Part shown: in pieces, positions 37,998-47,924 of the stretch
Layout of the letters: every line of letters begins with the position of its first letter
How positions within the stretch are numbered: the stretch's first letter is position 1
Assembly: GCA_947502145.1 (NCBI GenBank)
Contig: CANMYO010000003.1
Location: 310,001 to 374,000 of the forward strand
DNA from: an uncultured Paracoccaceae bacterium
GTDB taxonomy: Bacteria; Pseudomonadota; Alphaproteobacteria; Rhodobacterales; Rhodobacteraceae
DNA: 64,000 nucleotides
Reading direction: 5' to 3'
Position numbers and translations under genes: made by a program
Notes under the pieces: model-generated
Databases searched by the model: none
The model's input: only the letters and a program-made list of their open reading frames with translations
Told to the model about the DNA's origin: nothing

Positions 37998-38692
37998 CAG
38001 GCTGCGCGCGTGGTGCGCTGTTCGATCCGCTTTTCATGTTCGCCTTGAATAAGCCGATGCACATAGATGCCTGGCAGGTGGATGCTGTCAGGGTCAAGGC
38101 TGCCTGTGGGCACGATTTCTTCTACTTCGGCGACGCAGACCTTGCCGCACATGGCGGCAGGCGGGTTGAAGTTGCGCGCAGTCTTGCGGAAGACCAGATT
38201 GCCTGTTTCATCGGCCTTCCAGGCCTTTACGATCGACATATCCGCAAAGATGCCTCTTTCCATGATGTAGGTTTCGCCGTCGAAGTCCTTGTGCTCTTTG
38301 CCCTCGGCAATCACGGTGCCAACACCGGTCTTGGTATAAAAGCCCGGAATGCCGCAGCCACCGGCACGCATGCGTTCGGCAAGGGTGCCTTGCGGGTTGA
38401 ATTCCAGCTCAAGCTCGCCGCTCAGATACTGGCGCATGAATTCGGCATTTTCGCCCACGTAGGAGCTGATCATCTTCTTGACCTGTCGCGTTTGCAGCAG
38501 GATGCCGATCCCAAAGTCGTCCACGCCCGCATTGTTGGAGGCAAATGTCAGATCCTTCGTGCCAGCGTCCTTGATCGCATCCAGCAGCAGTTCCGGAATG
38601 CCGCAGAGACCAAATCCACCAGCGGCAATGAACATGCCGTCAAACAGCAAACCATCCAATGCCTCAGCCGCAGATCCATAGACTTTTTTCAT
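37997..38692 (-). CDS. scoA: 3-oxoacid CoA-transferase subunit A
   Basis: 231 residues. Subunit A of the CoA-transferase used for ketone bodies and acetoacetate. Seen: the GGFGLCGIPELLLDAI motif near residue 24, ASNNAGVDDFGIGILL near 52 and GTLAERMRAGGCGIPGFYT near 100. An MPWD-type subunit B lies further down the same strand. Start codon follows GGGAATGCTGTC. Confidence 0.93.
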   Translation of the reverse strand: MKKVYGSAAEALDGLLFDGMFIAAGGFGLCGIPELLLDAIKDAGTKDLTFASNNAGVDDFGIGILLQTRQVKKMISSYVGENAEFMRQYLSGELELEFNPQGTLAERMRAGGCGIPGFYTKTGVGTVIAEGKEHKDFDGETYIMERGIFADMSIVKAWKADETGNLVFRKTARNFNPPAAMCGKVCVAEVEEIVPTGSLDPDSIHLPGIYVHRLIQGEHEKRIEQRTTRAA

Positions 38693-38828
38693 GACAGCAT
38701 TCCCTTAACCATTTTGCGGCAAAAGTGACCAATGGGATCGGCAAAGTCAAACCGATTGCCGCGTTGCAGCGGGACAAGTCGACAATTGCGCGTCATAGTT
38801 CTGCCAAACGAGTGTGAGGTGCAACCAG

Positions 38829-39284
38829 ATGTTGACAGGCAAGTGTTCTTGCGGCGCTGCGCGGCTGACCCTGGCCGACCTGCCGGTCTATCGGATGTTT
38901 TGCCACTGCGACACCTGCCGAGAGGCCTACCGGACGCCCAACTACTCTGATTTCGTGATCGTCAAGACCAGTGACATCAAGGTCGAAACCTCTGAGGCGA
39001 TCAGGTTCAAGGCCGCTCGCCGACGGTTTGCGCTGCAGCAGGGACATTGTTCGGCCTGCGGTGACCTTGTGATCAGCCACTTGACCCACCTGCCTGGGGT
39101 GAAGGTCAGCAATGTCCCGACAAAGCTGCTGGAATTTGCCGAGGACCGGATCATCCCGCTACAGCACATCCATTACCACCGCCGAATTGGCGATGTGGCT
39201 GACGACCTGCCCAAGGTCAGCGGCGGGTTGCGCAGTAACATTGCCTGCCTGCGCCCCTACCTGCGGGTGGCATTGGGGCGCTAG
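38829..39284 (+). CDS. GFA-family (glutathione-dependent formaldehyde-activating-like) protein
   Basis: 151 residues from the ATG giving MLTGKCSCGAARL. The zinc-binding pattern of the GFA/CENP-V domain is visible: CSCG near residue 6, CHCDTCR near 27 and CSACGD near 82. Family members are implicated in thiol or aldehyde chemistry, but few have proven function. It stands alone on the plus strand between two minus-strand genes and shares its stop CTAG with topA. Confidence 0.8.
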   Translation: MLTGKCSCGAARLTLADLPVYRMFCHCDTCREAYRTPNYSDFVIVKTSDIKVETSEAIRFKAARRRFALQQGHCSACGDLVISHLTHLPGVKVSNVPTKLLEFAEDRIIPLQHIHYHRRIGDVADDLPKVSGGLRSNIACLRPYLRVALGR

Positions 39285-41881
39285 CTGGCTTTTTTCTTGG
39301 CCGGTGCCTTCTTTTTCGCCGGGGTCTTCTTTTTGGCGGTCGGTTTCTTTTTGGCCACTTTCTTGCCCGTCTTGGCCGCCCGTTCAGCGATCAAATCCAC
39401 CGCCTGCGCCAGGGTCAGGTCAGCAGGTTCGATGGTATCGGGGATCGTGGCGTTGATCTTTTCCCATTTCACGTAGGGCCCGTACTTGCCGTCAAAGACG
39501 TTGACCGGACCGCCGGCCTCTGGGTGTTCTCCCAACTCGTGAATTGGCACGGCCGCCTTGCCGCGGCTGCCCCGGCTTGCGACCTTTTCGGCCAGCAGCT
39601 GCACCGCGCGGTTCATGCCAACGGTCCAGACATCCTCGATCGTCTCAAGGTTGGCATTTGTGCCACCCTTAAAGGATGTGCTTTCGGCATGTTTGATATA
39701 GGGACCATAACGCCCAAGGTTGGCCCAGACATTGACCCCATCTTCCGGGTGCGTGCCGATCAGGCGCGGCAGTTCCAGCAGGCGCAGCGCATCGGGCAAG
39801 CCGATTTCCTCAGGTTCCCAGCCTTCGGGCACACCCTGTCGCGGTGGTTTCTTGACCTCTTCGGTCACAGCGCCACGCTGAACGTAAGGGCCAAAGCGCC
39901 CTTTGAACACGCGGATTTCGTCGCCGGCATCTTCGCCCAGCAACTTGCCCTCCGGGGGGATGGCGCTGGCTTCGGCTTCTGGATTGGGTGGGCCAAAGGG
40001 GCGTGTATAGCGGCACTCAGGATAATTCGAACACCCGATGAAGGCACCACCCGACCGCGCGGTGCGCATCGAAAGCCGCCCGGCGCCACAGTTGGGGCAA
40101 AGGCGCGGATCGCCACCATCGGCCGTCGGCGGGAAGAGATGCGGTTCCAGCACCTCGTTGATCTTTTCAAGCACTTCGCCAATTCGCAGGTCAGCGGTTT
40201 CCGCAATGGCGGCGGAGAAATCGTGCCAGAAGCGTTCCAGAACCTTCTTGTAGTCGGCATTGCCGGCGCTGACCTCGTCCAGCTGGTTTTCCATGTCAGC
40301 GGTAAAGTCATAGCCGACGTAGCGGCGGAAATAGTTCGACAGAAACGCCGTCACCAACCGCCCCTTGTCCTGCGGAATCAGCCGGTTCTTGTCCTTGTCC
40401 ACATAGCCGCGATCCTGAATCGTGGTCACGATGCTGGCATAGGTCGACGGGCGCCCGATCCCAAGCTCTTCCATTTTCTTGACCAGTGTCGCCTCAGTGT
40501 AGCGCGGTGGCGGCTGGGTGAAGTGCTGATCCGGTGTGACGGTTTTCTTGTCAGCCTTTTCGCCTTCGGAAAGCTGCGGCAAACGCTTGTCGTCTTCATC
40601 GACAACGGCGTCGTCCTTGCCTTCTTCGTAAACGGCGAGAAAGCCGTCAAACAGCATCACCTGCCCGGTTGAGCGCAACACAACCTGCGCATCAGCGCTT
40701 CCGATATCAACGGTGGTGCGTTCCATCCGCGCTGCTGCCATCTGACTGGCCAGCGTGCGTTTCCAGATCAGATCATAAAGTTTGCGCTGGTCGGCGTCGG
40801 CGATTTTGGCATCTTCGGTGGCAACCATCATATCCGTGGGGCGGATACATTCGTGAGCCTCCTGCGCGTTCTTGGCCTTGTTCTTATAGACCCGCGCCTG
40901 TTCGGGCACATATTTGTCACCAAACTTGGCCTTTATCGCGTCACGGGCACCGGTCACCGCCTCTGGCGCCATGTCGATACCGTCAGTTCGCATGTAGGTG
41001 ATCAATCCGGCCTCATAGAGGCGCTGCGCGACCGACATGGTCTGCCGCGCGCCAAAGCCGAACTTGCGGCTCGCCTCTTGTTGCAAGGTCGAGGTCATGA
41101 ACGGCGGCGCGGGGTTGCGCGCGGCGGGCTTGGCCTCAACCGATTGCACGGTCAGGTCGCGCGACTGGATCGCCTGCACGGCCATTTCCGCCTGCGTGGC
41201 GTTTTCAAGGCTGAATTTGTCAAGCTTCTTGCCAGCCAAAACTGTCAGACGCGCCTCGTAATCCTGACCGCGCGGAGACGTCAGGATCGCCTTGACGGTC
41301 CAGTATTCCTGCGGCCGAAACACTTCGATTTCCATCTCACGTTCGACGATCAGGCGCAGGGTCACGGATTGCACCCGACCAGCAGAGCGGCTGCCGGGCA
41401 GCTTGCGCCACAGCACCGGTGAGAGATTAAAGCCGACAAGGTAGTCCAGCGCCCGGCGCGCCAGATAGGCATCAACAAGCGGCTGGTCGACCTGCCGGGG
41501 ATTCTTCATCGCATCCGTGACGGCGGCCTTGGTGATCGCGTTGAACACCACGCGGCTGACAGGCGTGTCTTTTTTCAGAACCTTGCGGGCGGTCAGCGCC
41601 TCAGTCAGATGCCAGGAAATCGCTTCGCCCTCGCGGTCGGGGTCGGTGGCGAGGATCAGTTCGGGATCCTGTTTTAGCGCATCAACAATGGCCTTGATGT
41701 GCTTTTTGCTATCGCTCGCGACCTCCCAGGTCATGGCGAAATCTTCATCCGGTAGGACCGAACCGTTCTTTGGCGGCAGGTCGCGTACGTGACCGTATGA
41801 CGCCAGAACCGTGTAGTCAGACCCCAAATATTTGTTAATTGTCTTGGCTTTAGCTGGGGACTCAACAACGACGACGGGCAT
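39281..41881 (-). CDS. topA: DNA topoisomerase I
   Basis: 866 residues. Type IA topoisomerase that relaxes negative supercoils. Seen: N-terminal Toprim domain (VVVESPAKAKTINKYLG), DPDREG at 80-85, the active-site Tyr296 in LITYMRTDG, a C-terminal zinc finger (CPNCGAG with CSNYPEC near 590-620) and topoisomerase C-terminal repeats (GRYGPYIKHA, GKYGPYVKWE). The last 25 residues are an AKKK-rich tail, common in alphaproteobacterial TopA and likely to bind DNA. dprA lies upstream. Confidence 0.96.
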   Translation of the reverse strand: MPVVVVESPAKAKTINKYLGSDYTVLASYGHVRDLPPKNGSVLPDEDFAMTWEVASDSKKHIKAIVDALKQDPELILATDPDREGEAISWHLTEALTARKVLKKDTPVSRVVFNAITKAAVTDAMKNPRQVDQPLVDAYLARRALDYLVGFNLSPVLWRKLPGSRSAGRVQSVTLRLIVEREMEIEVFRPQEYWTVKAILTSPRGQDYEARLTVLAGKKLDKFSLENATQAEMAVQAIQSRDLTVQSVEAKPAARNPAPPFMTSTLQQEASRKFGFGARQTMSVAQRLYEAGLITYMRTDGIDMAPEAVTGARDAIKAKFGDKYVPEQARVYKNKAKNAQEAHECIRPTDMMVATEDAKIADADQRKLYDLIWKRTLASQMAAARMERTTVDIGSADAQVVLRSTGQVMLFDGFLAVYEEGKDDAVVDEDDKRLPQLSEGEKADKKTVTPDQHFTQPPPRYTEATLVKKMEELGIGRPSTYASIVTTIQDRGYVDKDKNRLIPQDKGRLVTAFLSNYFRRYVGYDFTADMENQLDEVSAGNADYKKVLERFWHDFSAAIAETADLRIGEVLEKINEVLEPHLFPPTADGGDPRLCPNCGAGRLSMRTARSGGAFIGCSNYPECRYTRPFGPPNPEAEASAIPPEGKLLGEDAGDEIRVFKGRFGPYVQRGAVTEEVKKPPRQGVPEGWEPEEIGLPDALRLLELPRLIGTHPEDGVNVWANLGRYGPYIKHAESTSFKGGTNANLETIEDVWTVGMNRAVQLLAEKVASRGSRGKAAVPIHELGEHPEAGGPVNVFDGKYGPYVKWEKINATIPDTIEPADLTLAQAVDLIAERAAKTGKKVAKKKPTAKKKTPAKKKAPAKKKAS

Positions 41882-42039
41882 GGGAATCCTTTGTTAAAAA
41901 TCAAATGGCCTCAGGCCGCGCAACATGTGGGGTCTGCCGGGGCAATGTCAATCCGCACATTCTGCCCGGGGTTAGGCCAGAGATATTTTCGCCGCGTGAG
42001 GGGAGAATTTCAGCGCGCGCATCAAAAGCGGCGGCACCT

Positions 42040-43173
42040 TCAGACGGTTTTCGACAGAAGACCGCCGGCCTGCCGGGTGATTTTCCCGTCAAGTTCCAGA
42101 TCAACAAGGACCGGTGCAACATGGGTCGGATTGATGGAAAGATCGCGGATCAGCTGATCCTCGGCCATTGGCGACGGGCCAAGGCGTGCAAGGATCTTGC
42201 TGTGCAATGCGGCCACTTCGCGCAGCGGACGTTGTGGCGGTGCCGGGTCGGACAGCGGTAGCGGCGGGGTCGCGTCATCCTGTGCAATCGGGCCCAACGC
42301 CTCGATCACGTCACTGGCAGAGCGGACAAGCGTTGCCCCGTCACGGATCAGCATATTGCATCCAGCGGCGCGGGCATCAAAGGGATGTCCGGGGACGGCC
42401 AGCACGTCGCGATGGGCATCAAGCGCGTTGCGGGCGGTGATCAGGCTACCGGATTTGGCAGCCGCTTCAACCACGACAACCGCCTGCGCGAGACCGGCGA
42501 TGATGCGATTGCGGGCCGGAAAGTGGCGCGCCTGCGGCTGCATGCCAATTGGCATTTCGGACAGGCGCAGCCCGTCCCGCGCGATGTCATGGGCCAGATC
42601 GGTATTTTCAGCAGGATAGATCACATCAACACCGCCAGCCTGTACCGCAATGGTGCCGCCGCCCAATGCAGCGGCATGGGCGGCGGCATCGACGCCGCGG
42701 GCAAGGCCGGATACCACCACGAATCCGGCCTCTGCCAATTCGGCGGCGAGCTTTTTGGTCATGCGTGTGCCCAGTGAGGATGCATTGCGGGCACCGACAA
42801 GCGCGACCATGGGGCGGGTCAGCAGGGCCGTGCGCCCAAGGGCCCAGAGCAGCGGTGGCGCATCCTGGAGTTCGGCGAGAGCACGGGGGTAAAGCGGATC
42901 ATCATCGGCAATCAACTGCGCGCCGATCATGCGCGCGGCCTTCATCTCTGCGTGAATGACACCTTCGGGGCAAATCTTGTAGCCGCGGACCCCCGCAGCC
43001 TGTGCAATCTGTGGCAGCACGTCAAGCGCGGCCCGGGCGGAGCCATGTTCCGCAATCAGCCGCCGATAGGTGGCAATACCAACCCGGCGGGATCGTAACA
43101 GACGGAGCTTGTCAAAGCTGTTGTCTTCCTGAGGGGGGGTGAGGGTGGGGTGAGCGGAAGTCGCTAGCGCCAT
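42040..43173 (-). CDS. dprA: DNA processing protein DprA
   Basis: 377 residues. DprA binds single-stranded DNA and loads RecA during natural transformation. Seen: a SAM-like N-terminal region (about 20-75), the Rossmann-fold domain with VALVGARNASSLGTRM near 120, VVSGLARGVDAAAHAAAL near 153, ENRxL-like FPARNRIIAGL near 217 and EAAAKSGSLITARNALD near 237, and a C-terminal winged helix. Located just upstream of topA on the same strand; the two are a common pair in this group. Confidence 0.93.
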   Translation of the reverse strand: MALATSAHPTLTPPQEDNSFDKLRLLRSRRVGIATYRRLIAEHGSARAALDVLPQIAQAAGVRGYKICPEGVIHAEMKAARMIGAQLIADDDPLYPRALAELQDAPPLLWALGRTALLTRPMVALVGARNASSLGTRMTKKLAAELAEAGFVVVSGLARGVDAAAHAAALGGGTIAVQAGGVDVIYPAENTDLAHDIARDGLRLSEMPIGMQPQARHFPARNRIIAGLAQAVVVVEAAAKSGSLITARNALDAHRDVLAVPGHPFDARAAGCNMLIRDGATLVRSASDVIEALGPIAQDDATPPLPLSDPAPPQRPLREVAALHSKILARLGPSPMAEDQLIRDLSINPTHVAPVLVDLELDGKITRQAGGLLSKTV

Positions 43174-43247
43174 GTGAAAGTCCCAAACTCCGTCTGTTGC
43201 ACCAAACTAGAATCCAAGAGGTTAACGAACTCCTAATCGTTAACCCG

Positions 43248-43694
43248 CTATTTCTGGGGGGGCTGGCAGAGACCGTCCCCAAAGACCACACCAGCAATGA
43301 AGCCGGGCAGGAGCCCCAAAGGTGCAAAGTCAATTCCTGCGGAAATGCCGAAAAACAAGGTGCCGTAGGTCGCGGCGAGGACGCCGCCGACCAGTGTTGC
43401 CAAGGCGGCGCTACTGGAAATGGTGGCCCAGCCTTTTCGCAGCGCGTGATCCGCAAGTATAACGCCAATCAGAAGGCCGGGCAGGGCCAGAACAAAAACA
43501 TACAGCACCGATAAGGCAAGAATGAGCCCCGCCTCAAACATTGCATCAATTCCGAACACGCGGCCTAGAAAGGCCAGCGCCGCGGCAATCAGCAAGGCGA
43601 ACAGATAGGGCCAGGCATAATACTTGAGCGCTCTGAAGAGCGCTCTGCGCCGCAATTCAGCTGAGCGCACCGGGGCAGATCGTAACAGGTTCAT
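43248..43694 (-). CDS. Small multi-pass membrane protein of unknown function
   Basis: 148 residues from ATG giving MNLLRSAPVRSAELRR. A basic N-terminus followed by four hydrophobic segments (about 26-45, 55-78, 90-112 and 120-140). No recognised domain. It starts 5 bases after tldD stops and ends 74 bases before dprA, so it belongs to the tldD unit. Function unknown. Confidence 0.7.
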   Translation of the reverse strand: MNLLRSAPVRSAELRRRALFRALKYYAWPYLFALLIAAALAFLGRVFGIDAMFEAGLILALSVLYVFVLALPGLLIGVILADHALRKGWATISSSAALATLVGGVLAATYGTLFFGISAGIDFAPLGLLPGFIAGVVFGDGLCQPPQK

Positions 43695-43699
43695 GCCGG

Positions 43700-45121
43700 T
43701 CAGGCTGCCGCGCCTCCGACGGTCAGGCCACCGATCAGAAGGCTGGGCTGGCCCACGCCCACCGGCACCCATTGCCCCGCCTTGCCGCAGTTGCCGATAC
43801 CGGGATCAAGTGCCATGTCGTTGCCGATGCCGCGAATTTGCCGCAGCGCAGTGGCGCCGTCGCCAATCAGGGTTGCGCCCTTGACCGGGGCCCCAACAAC
43901 GCCGTCCTTCACCCTGTACGCCTCGGTACAGGAGAACACGAATTTGCCGTTGGTGATATCGACCTGACCGCCGCCAAAACCAACGGCATAAATCCCGTCC
44001 TTGAGATCAGCGACAAGGCTATCTGGGCTGGCGTCCCCGGCCAGCATATAGGTATTGGTCATCCGTGGCATTGGCGCATGGGCAAAACTTTCGCGGCGGC
44101 CATTGCCAGTGGGGTTCACGCCCATCAGCCGCGCATTCTGGCGATCCTGCATATAGCCAACAAGCACCCCGTCCTCGATCAGCACATTTTTGGCGCTGGG
44201 CGTGCCTTCGTCATCGACGGTGATCGAGCCGCGCCGATCCGGGATCGTGCCGTCATCCAGCACAGTAACGCCCTTGGCGGCGATCTGTTGTCCCATCAAC
44301 CCGGCAAATGCGGAGGAGCCTTTGCGGTTGAAGTCACCCTCCAGACCATGGCCAATTGCCTCGTGCAGCAGGATGCCGGGCCACCCGTTGCCAAGCACCA
44401 CGTCCATCACACCCGCCGGGGCTGGCTGGGCATCAAGGTTTACAAGGGCAATGCGCAGTGCCTCGCGCGCGACGCTTTCCCAATTGTCCCTTGCTATCAG
44501 CCCGATCAGACCGGCCCGGCCGCCGCCGCCGTAAGAGCCGCTTTCACGGCGGCCCGCGTCTTCGACAATGACCGAGATATTGATCCGGCTCATCGGGCGG
44601 GTGTCGGTGACGGCGCTGCCTTCTGGGCGCAGGATCACGACCTCCTGGATCGAGGCGGCCACACTGGCAGTGACCTGTACGACGCGGGGGTCCAAACCAC
44701 GCGTGAAGGCATCAATTTCGCCCAGGAGGTCAATCTTGGCGGGAAACTCTGCCTGCGTAATCGGGTTTTCATCGGAATAGAGCTTGCGATTTGTCCCCGT
44801 CGGACCAGCCGCCAGCGTGCCGCCACCTGTTCCGACCGCCAGACGTGCTGTCCCGACCGCGCGGCGCAAGGCGTGTTCGTCAATCGTCGTGGAATGTGCG
44901 TAGCCGGCCGTTTCGCCGCGCACGGCACGCAGGCCAAACCCTTCGGAGGCATCAAAGCTGGCGGTTTTGACGCGACCATCATCAAACAGCAGCGACTCGG
45001 ACTTCTTGCGCTCGATGAACAGTTCACCGTCATCGGCACCGGCCGTAGCCTCTTGCACGAGTTTCAGCGCAATATCGGGGTCGAGATGCGACTCAAACGG
45101 GCGAAACGGGGCGTCTGACAT
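43700..45121 (-). CDS. tldD: Metalloprotease TldD
   Basis: 473 residues. TldD, with its partner TldE/PmbA, forms a zinc metalloprotease that degrades or trims small peptides, including microcin precursors and antitoxins. Seen: N-terminal TldD fold, the metal motif HEAIGH at 253-258 followed by GLEGDF, and the late MPRMTNTYMLAGD block with GGGQVDITNGKFVFSC. PmbA is not in this window. Divergent from coxB with 187 bases between. Confidence 0.95.
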   Translation of the reverse strand: MSDAPFRPFESHLDPDIALKLVQEATAGADDGELFIERKKSESLLFDDGRVKTASFDASEGFGLRAVRGETAGYAHSTTIDEHALRRAVGTARLAVGTGGGTLAAGPTGTNRKLYSDENPITQAEFPAKIDLLGEIDAFTRGLDPRVVQVTASVAASIQEVVILRPEGSAVTDTRPMSRINISVIVEDAGRRESGSYGGGGRAGLIGLIARDNWESVAREALRIALVNLDAQPAPAGVMDVVLGNGWPGILLHEAIGHGLEGDFNRKGSSAFAGLMGQQIAAKGVTVLDDGTIPDRRGSITVDDEGTPSAKNVLIEDGVLVGYMQDRQNARLMGVNPTGNGRRESFAHAPMPRMTNTYMLAGDASPDSLVADLKDGIYAVGFGGGQVDITNGKFVFSCTEAYRVKDGVVGAPVKGATLIGDGATALRQIRGIGNDMALDPGIGNCGKAGQWVPVGVGQPSLLIGGLTVGGAAA

Positions 45122-45308
45122 GGAAAATCCTTCGGATGGTGAACGCTAACAGCGCTGAAACCGCAAAAAGCGGCCCTTTGCCGCAACAGCGGTTCTTGAG
45201 TTACCTTGCAGGATATGGGACACGAGCCCGAGGATACAACGGGATTCCGTCTGATGTGATCAGCGGAGTCCCCGGAAGAGCGCCCCGTGCGCTGCAAGAC
45301 AGACAGGA
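45122..45308. promoter_or_regulatory. Divergent promoter region, tldD / ctaC
   Basis: 187 bases between two divergent genes, so promoters for both are expected here. I see a small inverted repeat around CGCAAAAAGCGG but no confident -35/-10 boxes. Confidence 0.35.
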
Positions 45309-46142
45309 ATGAATATGCGACTGACCTCTATTGGAAACGCACTTTGGGCTTCAGCCGGACTTTTCTTGGCGGGGGCGGCATCGGCCCAAGAGGTCACACA
45401 GGACCTGGAAGTTGTTGGCGCGCCGGTTCCCGGTGGCACGAACTTTCAGCCAGCAGCAACCGAACTGGCGCGGGAACTGTACTGGTTGGATGGCATGCTT
45501 CTGGTCATCATCACCGCGATTTCGCTGTTTGTGACCGGACTTCTGGCCTGGGTGCTTTTGCGCTACAACAGCAAATCCAACCCGACACCGGCGAAATTCA
45601 CCCATAACTCTCCGCTGGAGGTGGCGTGGACGATTGTACCCATCGTGGTGCTGGTCGTGATCGGGGCGTTTTCACTGCCGGTTCTGTTTAACCAACAGCA
45701 GATCCCCGAAGGTGACATCAACATCAAGGTCACCGGCTACCAATGGTACTGGGGCTATGAATACACAGATGAGGCGATCGCGTTTGACAGCTTTATGATC
45801 GGTGAAGGCGAGCTGGAAGATTTCGGCTACGACGAATCTCTTTACCGGTTGGCGACAGACACTGCCGTTGTCGTGCCCGTGGGCAAGACCGTTGTGATGA
45901 CTGTCACCGGTGCGGATGTGATCCATTCCTGGACGATACCGGCCTTTGGCGTAAAGCAGGATGCGGTGCCCGGACGTCTGGCGCAGCTGTGGTTCAACGC
46001 GGAACGCGAAGGCATCTATTTTGGCCAGTGTTCAGAGCTTTGTGGCAAGGATCACGCCTATATGCCGATTACGGTCAAGGTGGTGAGCCAGGAAACCTAC
46101 GATGCCTGGTTGATCGCTGCCAAGGAAGAAAACCCGGTTTAA
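45309..46142 (+). CDS. ctaC: Cytochrome c oxidase subunit II
   Basis: 277 residues. Signal peptide (cleavage after ASA near 26), two membrane helices (about 62-84 and 108-128), and a periplasmic cupredoxin domain carrying the CuA site: His206 in VIHSWTIP, then Cys241, Glu243, Cys245, His249 and Met252 in [12 protein letters not shown]. It accepts electrons from cytochrome c for the aa3-type oxidase. First gene of a ctaC-ctaB-small protein-ctaG-ctaE cluster; subunit I (ctaD) is not in the window, as is usual in this family. Confidence 0.96.
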   Translation: MNMRLTSIGNALWASAGLFLAGAASAQEVTQDLEVVGAPVPGGTNFQPAATELARELYWLDGMLLVIITAISLFVTGLLAWVLLRYNSKSNPTPAKFTHNSPLEVAWTIVPIVVLVVIGAFSLPVLFNQQQIPEGDINIKVTGYQWYWGYEYTDEAIAFDSFMIGEGELEDFGYDESLYRLATDTAVVVPVGKTVVMTVTGADVIHSWTIPAFGVKQDAVPGRLAQLWFNAEREGIYFGQCSELCGKDHAYMPITVKVVSQETYDAWLIAAKEENPV

Positions 46143-46179
46143 CCCCTGACGCGGAGCCCAGTCCGCGACCCGAGGCATA

Positions 46180-47103
46180 ATGACTGACGCAACCCTGCAT
46201 GAGACGACCTACGAGGCCAGCATGGGCGATTACTTCGCGCTGCTGAAGCCGCGCGTGATGTCGCTTGTGGTGTTCACGGCGCTGGTCGGCCTGCTGGTGG
46301 CCCCGGTGCCTGTGCATCCGTTCATCGGGTTTGTCGGCATCCTGTGCATTGCGGTCGGGGCAGGGGCGTCCGGCGCGCTGAACATGTGGTGGGACGCCGA
46401 TATTGACGCCAAGATGAAGCGCACGGCCAAGCGTCCGATCCCGGATGGGCGGGTTCAGCCGGGCGAAGCGCTGGCGATTGGCGTCGCATTGGCTGGTTTC
46501 TCTGTCATCTTGCTGGCCTTGGCGACCAATCTGGTCGCGGCGGGGCTGCTGGCCTTCACGATCTTTTTCTATGCTGTTGTCTATTCGATGTGGCTCAAGC
46601 GGTCGACACCGCAGAACATTGTGATCGGCGGCGCGGCCGGTGCCTTTCCACCAATGGTGGGCTGGGCGGTCGCGACGGGCGGGATCGGCATTGAATCGGT
46701 GCTGATGTTTGCCCTGATCTTCATGTGGACGCCGCCGCATTTCTGGGCTTTGGCGCTGTTTGTCAAAACCGACTACGGCGATGCCGGTGTGCCGATGCTG
46801 ACCGAAACCCACGGGCGGCGCGTCACGCGCAACCATGTGCTGATCTATACCGTTCTGCTTGTGCCCGTGGCGCTGGGCCTTGCCTTCACTTCAATCGGCG
46901 GCCCGGTGTATCTGGTCACCGCGATTGTCATGAACGCCTGGTTCCTCAAAGGGGCCTATGACATCTGGACACGCAATGACGCGGATGCGGAGGCGGATAA
47001 ATACGCCGTTGAAATCCGTGTCTTCAAAGTCTCGCTTTATTACCTGTTTGCCCATTTCGGGGCGCTTCTGGCAGATGCCGCATTGCGCGGGGCGGGTGTC
47101 TGA
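46180..47103 (+). CDS. ctaB: Protoheme IX farnesyltransferase CtaB
   Basis: 307 residues, a UbiA-family membrane prenyltransferase with about nine helices. It makes heme O, the precursor of heme A of the oxidase. Seen: N-x-x-x-D-x-x-x-D at Asn68/Asp72/Asp76 in [19 protein letters not shown], and the second acidic loop [12 protein letters not shown] near 197. The stop overlaps the start of the next gene (TGATG). Confidence 0.96.
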   Translation: MTDATLHETTYEASMGDYFALLKPRVMSLVVFTALVGLLVAPVPVHPFIGFVGILCIAVGAGASGALNMWWDADIDAKMKRTAKRPIPDGRVQPGEALAIGVALAGFSVILLALATNLVAAGLLAFTIFFYAVVYSMWLKRSTPQNIVIGGAAGAFPPMVGWAVATGGIGIESVLMFALIFMWTPPHFWALALFVKTDYGDAGVPMLTETHGRRVTRNHVLIYTVLLVPVALGLAFTSIGGPVYLVTAIVMNAWFLKGAYDIWTRNDADAEADKYAVEIRVFKVSLYYLFAHFGALLADAALRGAGV

Positions 47104-47303
47104 TGGCGATCAAGGTTGAACACGAACTGCACAATCGCCGCCGTGGCCGCAACATGGGTGTGGGACTTTTGCTTGTCGGGTTTGTGGCCATCGTCTTTGG
47201 CCTGACGGTCGTCAAGGTGCTGCAACTGGGCGACGCCAACCAGTTTGAGACGTTTGACCACGTCGCGCGTCCCCAGATCATTCCGCAGGACGGTGGCGAA
47301 TGA
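47103..47303 (+). CDS. Small single-pass membrane protein of the cta cluster
   Basis: 66 residues: a basic N-terminus (HELHNRRRGRN), one membrane helix (about 18-40, MGVGLLLVGFVAIVFGLTVV) and a periplasmic tail ending PQIIPQDGGE. It overlaps ctaB by 1 base and ctaG by 4 bases, so translation is coupled on both sides. Similar tiny genes sit at this place in Paracoccus-like cta clusters; a part in oxidase assembly is inferred from position only. Confidence 0.8.
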   Translation: MAIKVEHELHNRRRGRNMGVGLLLVGFVAIVFGLTVVKVLQLGDANQFETFDHVARPQIIPQDGGE

Positions 47304-47896
47304 CGCTGTTTCCGAACCTGCAGGGCCCGCGCCGCACGGTTGCGCAATTGGTGTCCGTCGTGCTGCTGATGGGCGGGCTCGCCTGGGCCTCGGTGCCGTT
47401 TTACGACTGGTTCTGCCGGGTCACCGGCTTTGGCGGGATCACCAATGTCGCAGACGGCGATACTGTTGAGGTTCTGGACCAGATCATCACGGTGCGCTTT
47501 GATGCCTCGCTGGAGCGGGACATGCCGTGGACCTTCACCCCGGAAGTGCGTGAAATGAAACTGCGCATCGGGGAAACCGCGCTGGCGTTCTACGAAGCGC
47601 ACAACCCCACCGACCGCCCTGTTGCCGGGCAGGCCGCCTATAACGTGACACCCTACGAAGCCGGCGGGTTTTTCGACAAGATCGAATGCTTCTGCTTTAC
47701 TGAGCAGGTGTTGCAACCGGGTGAAACGGTGATGATGCCTGTCAGCTTTTTCGTCCATCCCGACATCGTGGACGATCGCGAAGGTCAGTACGTGCACACG
47801 ATCACACTGTCCTACACCTTTTTCGAAATTGACCTGCCGGAAGAAGAATTGGCCGATGCCGCTTTGACAACCGCCGCGCCGGTCGCCATAGACTAA
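47300..47896 (+). CDS. ctaG: Cytochrome c oxidase assembly protein CtaG (Cox11)
   Basis: 198 residues. Membrane-anchored copper chaperone for the CuB site of subunit I. Seen: N-terminal anchor (about 14-32), Cys39 in WFCRVTG, and the CFCF copper motif (Cys130/Cys132) in KIECFCFTEQ; MPVSFFVHPD follows. Translationally coupled to the preceding small gene. Confidence 0.96.
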   Translation: MTLFPNLQGPRRTVAQLVSVVLLMGGLAWASVPFYDWFCRVTGFGGITNVADGDTVEVLDQIITVRFDASLERDMPWTFTPEVREMKLRIGETALAFYEAHNPTDRPVAGQAAYNVTPYEAGGFFDKIECFCFTEQVLQPGETVMMPVSFFVHPDIVDDREGQYVHTITLSYTFFEIDLPEEELADAALTTAAPVAID

Positions 47897-47924
47897 CCAA
47901 GAATAACGCCCAGAGGGACACCAC

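Noticed and set aside
39524-40672. 382-codon open frame antisense to topA
   Set aside because: No motifs or ribosome site; explained by topA codon bias.
43772-45118. Long open frame (448 codons) antisense to tldD
   Set aside because: It mirrors the codon pattern of tldD, has no ribosome site or family motifs, and the minus-strand frame has clear TldD signatures.
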